NCBI GenBank assembly: GCA_964545475.1
Contig: CAZJGG010000069.1
Coordinates: 1 to 14,793, forward strand
DNA: 14,793 nt
From: CAZJGG01 sp964545475
GTDB lineage: Bacteria > Bacillota > Clostridia > Lachnospirales > JAISER01
Reading direction: 5' to 3'
The notes under the pieces were generated by a model. That model had not been told where the DNA came from. It did no database searches and saw only the letters and a program-made list of their open reading frames with translations. Every line of letters starts with the position of its first letter. Positions within the stretch are counted from its first letter, which is position 1. Below are positions 13,774 to 14,793 of the stretch, in pieces. A program made the translations under genes and the position numbers.

Positions 13774-14669
13774 TAAGCCTCAATCTCCCTCTTTTTGGTG
13801 AAATAAACCTGAATAAGCGTTATCGACGCTATTATAACAAAAAATATAACAGCTTGTGCTTGTGCAACGCCATAATTAGGCGGAGTCAGGTCTTTTGTTG
13901 TACGCAAAATCTGTAAAGCTAAAAGCCTTGTTCCAAAATTTCCGTCTGTTAAAGCAACATTTTCGTCTAAGGTTTTAAAGGCATTTGCCATGGTTAAGAA
14001 AATAACAATTGTAAAAGACGGCATAAGCATTGGTACAGTTATTTTAGTAAAACGCTGTAAACACGTTGCTCCGTCAATCCCGGCAGATTCGTATAAATCT
14101 TCGGATATTGCGTTAAGCCCGGTTATATAAATAATCATCATATATCCGGCGTATTTCCAAGAAGATAAAAGGGTGAGGGCAAACAGGTTTCTCATAGGGT
14201 CTTGTGTCATATATCGCAAAGCCTCAATATGAATAAGTCCTTCCGGCGCAAACAATATTTCAGTATAAACAACCTGAAATACAAATTGCCATATAAAACC
14301 AAGAGTTAAACCTCCCAAAAGGTTAGGCAGGAAGTATATAGTTCTAAAAATTCCTGTCCCTTTAGTGACTTTATTTAACAAAAGAGCAAGGGTAAGGCTA
14401 ATGATATTAACTGAAATGGAAGACATTAAGGTGTATTTTATTGTATAAGCAAAGGCAGCCCGAAAACGCTCGTTACCAAAAGCCTTTACATAATTTTCAA
14501 AGCCGACTATCGCACCAAAGGGTGAATCAGAGCCCACCCAATAACTTCCCCGCCATGCGGTAAAAGAATAAAAAATACCCATTATAAAAGGAATTAATAT
14601 AACAAACGTAAATAATATAACAGCAGGTAAAATAAAAGGAATAAATAGCTTTTTATAATAGCCGTTCAT
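13773..14669 (-). CDS. ABC sugar transporter permease (MalF/UgpA type)
   Basis: This is the first permease of the pair, about 298 residues from ATG 14669. That start follows GGGGG six bases upstream. An in-frame ATG at 14702 lies inside the 16-bp hairpin and lacks a ribosome site. About six membrane segments are visible (9-33, 76-98, 110-135, 163-184, 212-232 and 270-290). The transport signature loop is ESAGIDGATCLQRFTKITVP (194-213). The N-terminus (IPFILPAVILFTFVILIP, then GIFYSFTAWRG) is typical of MalF-type CUT1 permeases. With its neighbour it forms the membrane channel of a carbohydrate importer, fed by a solute-binding lipoprotein probably encoded just upstream. Substrate unknown. Confidence 0.9.
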   Translation of the reverse strand: MNGYYKKLFIPFILPAVILFTFVILIPFIMGIFYSFTAWRGSYWVGSDSPFGAIVGFENYVKAFGNERFRAAFAYTIKYTLMSSISVNIISLTLALLLNKVTKGTGIFRTIYFLPNLLGGLTLGFIWQFVFQVVYTEILFAPEGLIHIEALRYMTQDPMRNLFALTLLSSWKYAGYMMIIYITGLNAISEDLYESAGIDGATCLQRFTKITVPMLMPSFTIVIFLTMANAFKTLDENVALTDGNFGTRLLALQILRTTKDLTPPNYGVAQAQAVIFFVIIASITLIQVYFTKKREIEA

Positions 14670-14692
14670 ATAATTCCCCCAATATTTTTTTA

Positions 14693-14731
14693 AATTCCGC
14701 ATTCTTATAAAGTGAATAAGAATGCGGAATT
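14693..14731. repeat. 16-bp perfect hairpin upstream of the sugar permeases
   Basis: AATTCCGCATTCTTAT (14693-14708) and ATAAGAATGCGGAATT (14716-14731) are perfect reverse complements with a 7-base loop. The hairpin lies between the probable stop of the upstream gene and the permease ribosome site. No U-run follows on the minus strand, so it is more likely an mRNA-stabilising or partial-attenuation hairpin, as often found between solute-binding-protein and permease genes, than a full terminator. Confidence 0.85.
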
Positions 14732-14763
14732 AGTATTATTTAGAACCTGTATTCAATAAGCTG

Positions 14764-14793
14764 TTACCCGCCTTTGAAAGCGATTATTCCGCC
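14764..14793 (-). CDS. 3' end of an upstream gene, possibly a solute-binding protein (partial)
   Basis: Entering from the right edge on the minus strand, one frame reads GGIIAFKGG and stops at TAA (14766-14764). The other two frames stop too, one at once and one using many rare arginine codons, so this frame is preferred. In CUT1 operons the solute-binding protein gene usually precedes the permeases and is followed by a hairpin like the one at 14693-14731. Nine codons are far too few to confirm identity, so the assignment is inferred from operon layout. Confidence 0.35.
   Translation of the reverse strand, partial: GGIIAFKGG

Noticed and set aside
14670..14702. An upstream start (ATG 14702) for the first permease
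   Set aside because: It lies within a 16-bp hairpin and has no ribosome site, while ATG 14669 has GGGGG at good spacing and is followed at once by the typical N-terminal membrane helix.
1..14793. CRISPR arrays, insertion sequences, tRNA or rRNA genes
   Set aside because: No regularly spaced repeats, transposase motifs, cloverleaf-like or rRNA-like sequence were noticed on reading both strands.

Overview
The window is AT-rich DNA of the low-GC Firmicutes (Clostridia) type: strong GGAGG ribosome sites, TTA/AAA/ATA-rich codons, and a butyrate kinase gene that points to a butyrate-forming anaerobe. It divides into a prophage-like element (about 1-10727) and a bacterial metabolic operon (about 10716-14793). 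The species cannot be named from the sequence alone.

Prophage structural operon (1-8846, all on the minus strand, so read right to left). The order is DUF927-type P-loop ATPase, small and large terminase, SPP1-type portal, scaffold, major capsid protein, four short head-tail connection genes, tail tube protein, a pair of overlapping tail-chaperone-like genes and the start of the tape measure, which runs off the left edge. There is no sheath gene between the tail terminator and the tube protein, so a long, non-contractile (siphovirus-like) tail is inferred. No capsid protease is present.

Prophage control region (8847-10727). A rightward repressor-metallopeptidase pair (XRE repressor, then ImmA/IrrE-type protease with a C-terminal cysteine-rich tail) faces the leftward operon. 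Two consensus-quality divergent promoters lie back to back. The leftward one is TTGACA-17-TACACT, and an inverted repeat fills its spacer, which is a clear lysis/lysogeny switch layout. Proteolysis of the repressor by the ImmA-like partner is the likely induction route, because the repressor has no S24 self-cleavage domain. No integrase, excisionase, primase or polymerase gene lies between the switch and the terminase. Only the small ATPase is there, preceded by a long leader holding a perfect ribosome site with no start codon.

Host operon (14793 down to 10716, minus strand). It holds the tail end of an upstream gene (probably a solute-binding protein), a 16-bp hairpin, two CUT1-type sugar ABC permeases, a PLP-dependent alanine/ornithine racemase-family enzyme and butyrate kinase. 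The 3' ends of butyrate kinase and of the phage metallopeptidase overlap by 12 bases inside a 17-bp palindrome. This is the likely prophage-host junction and a candidate attachment site.
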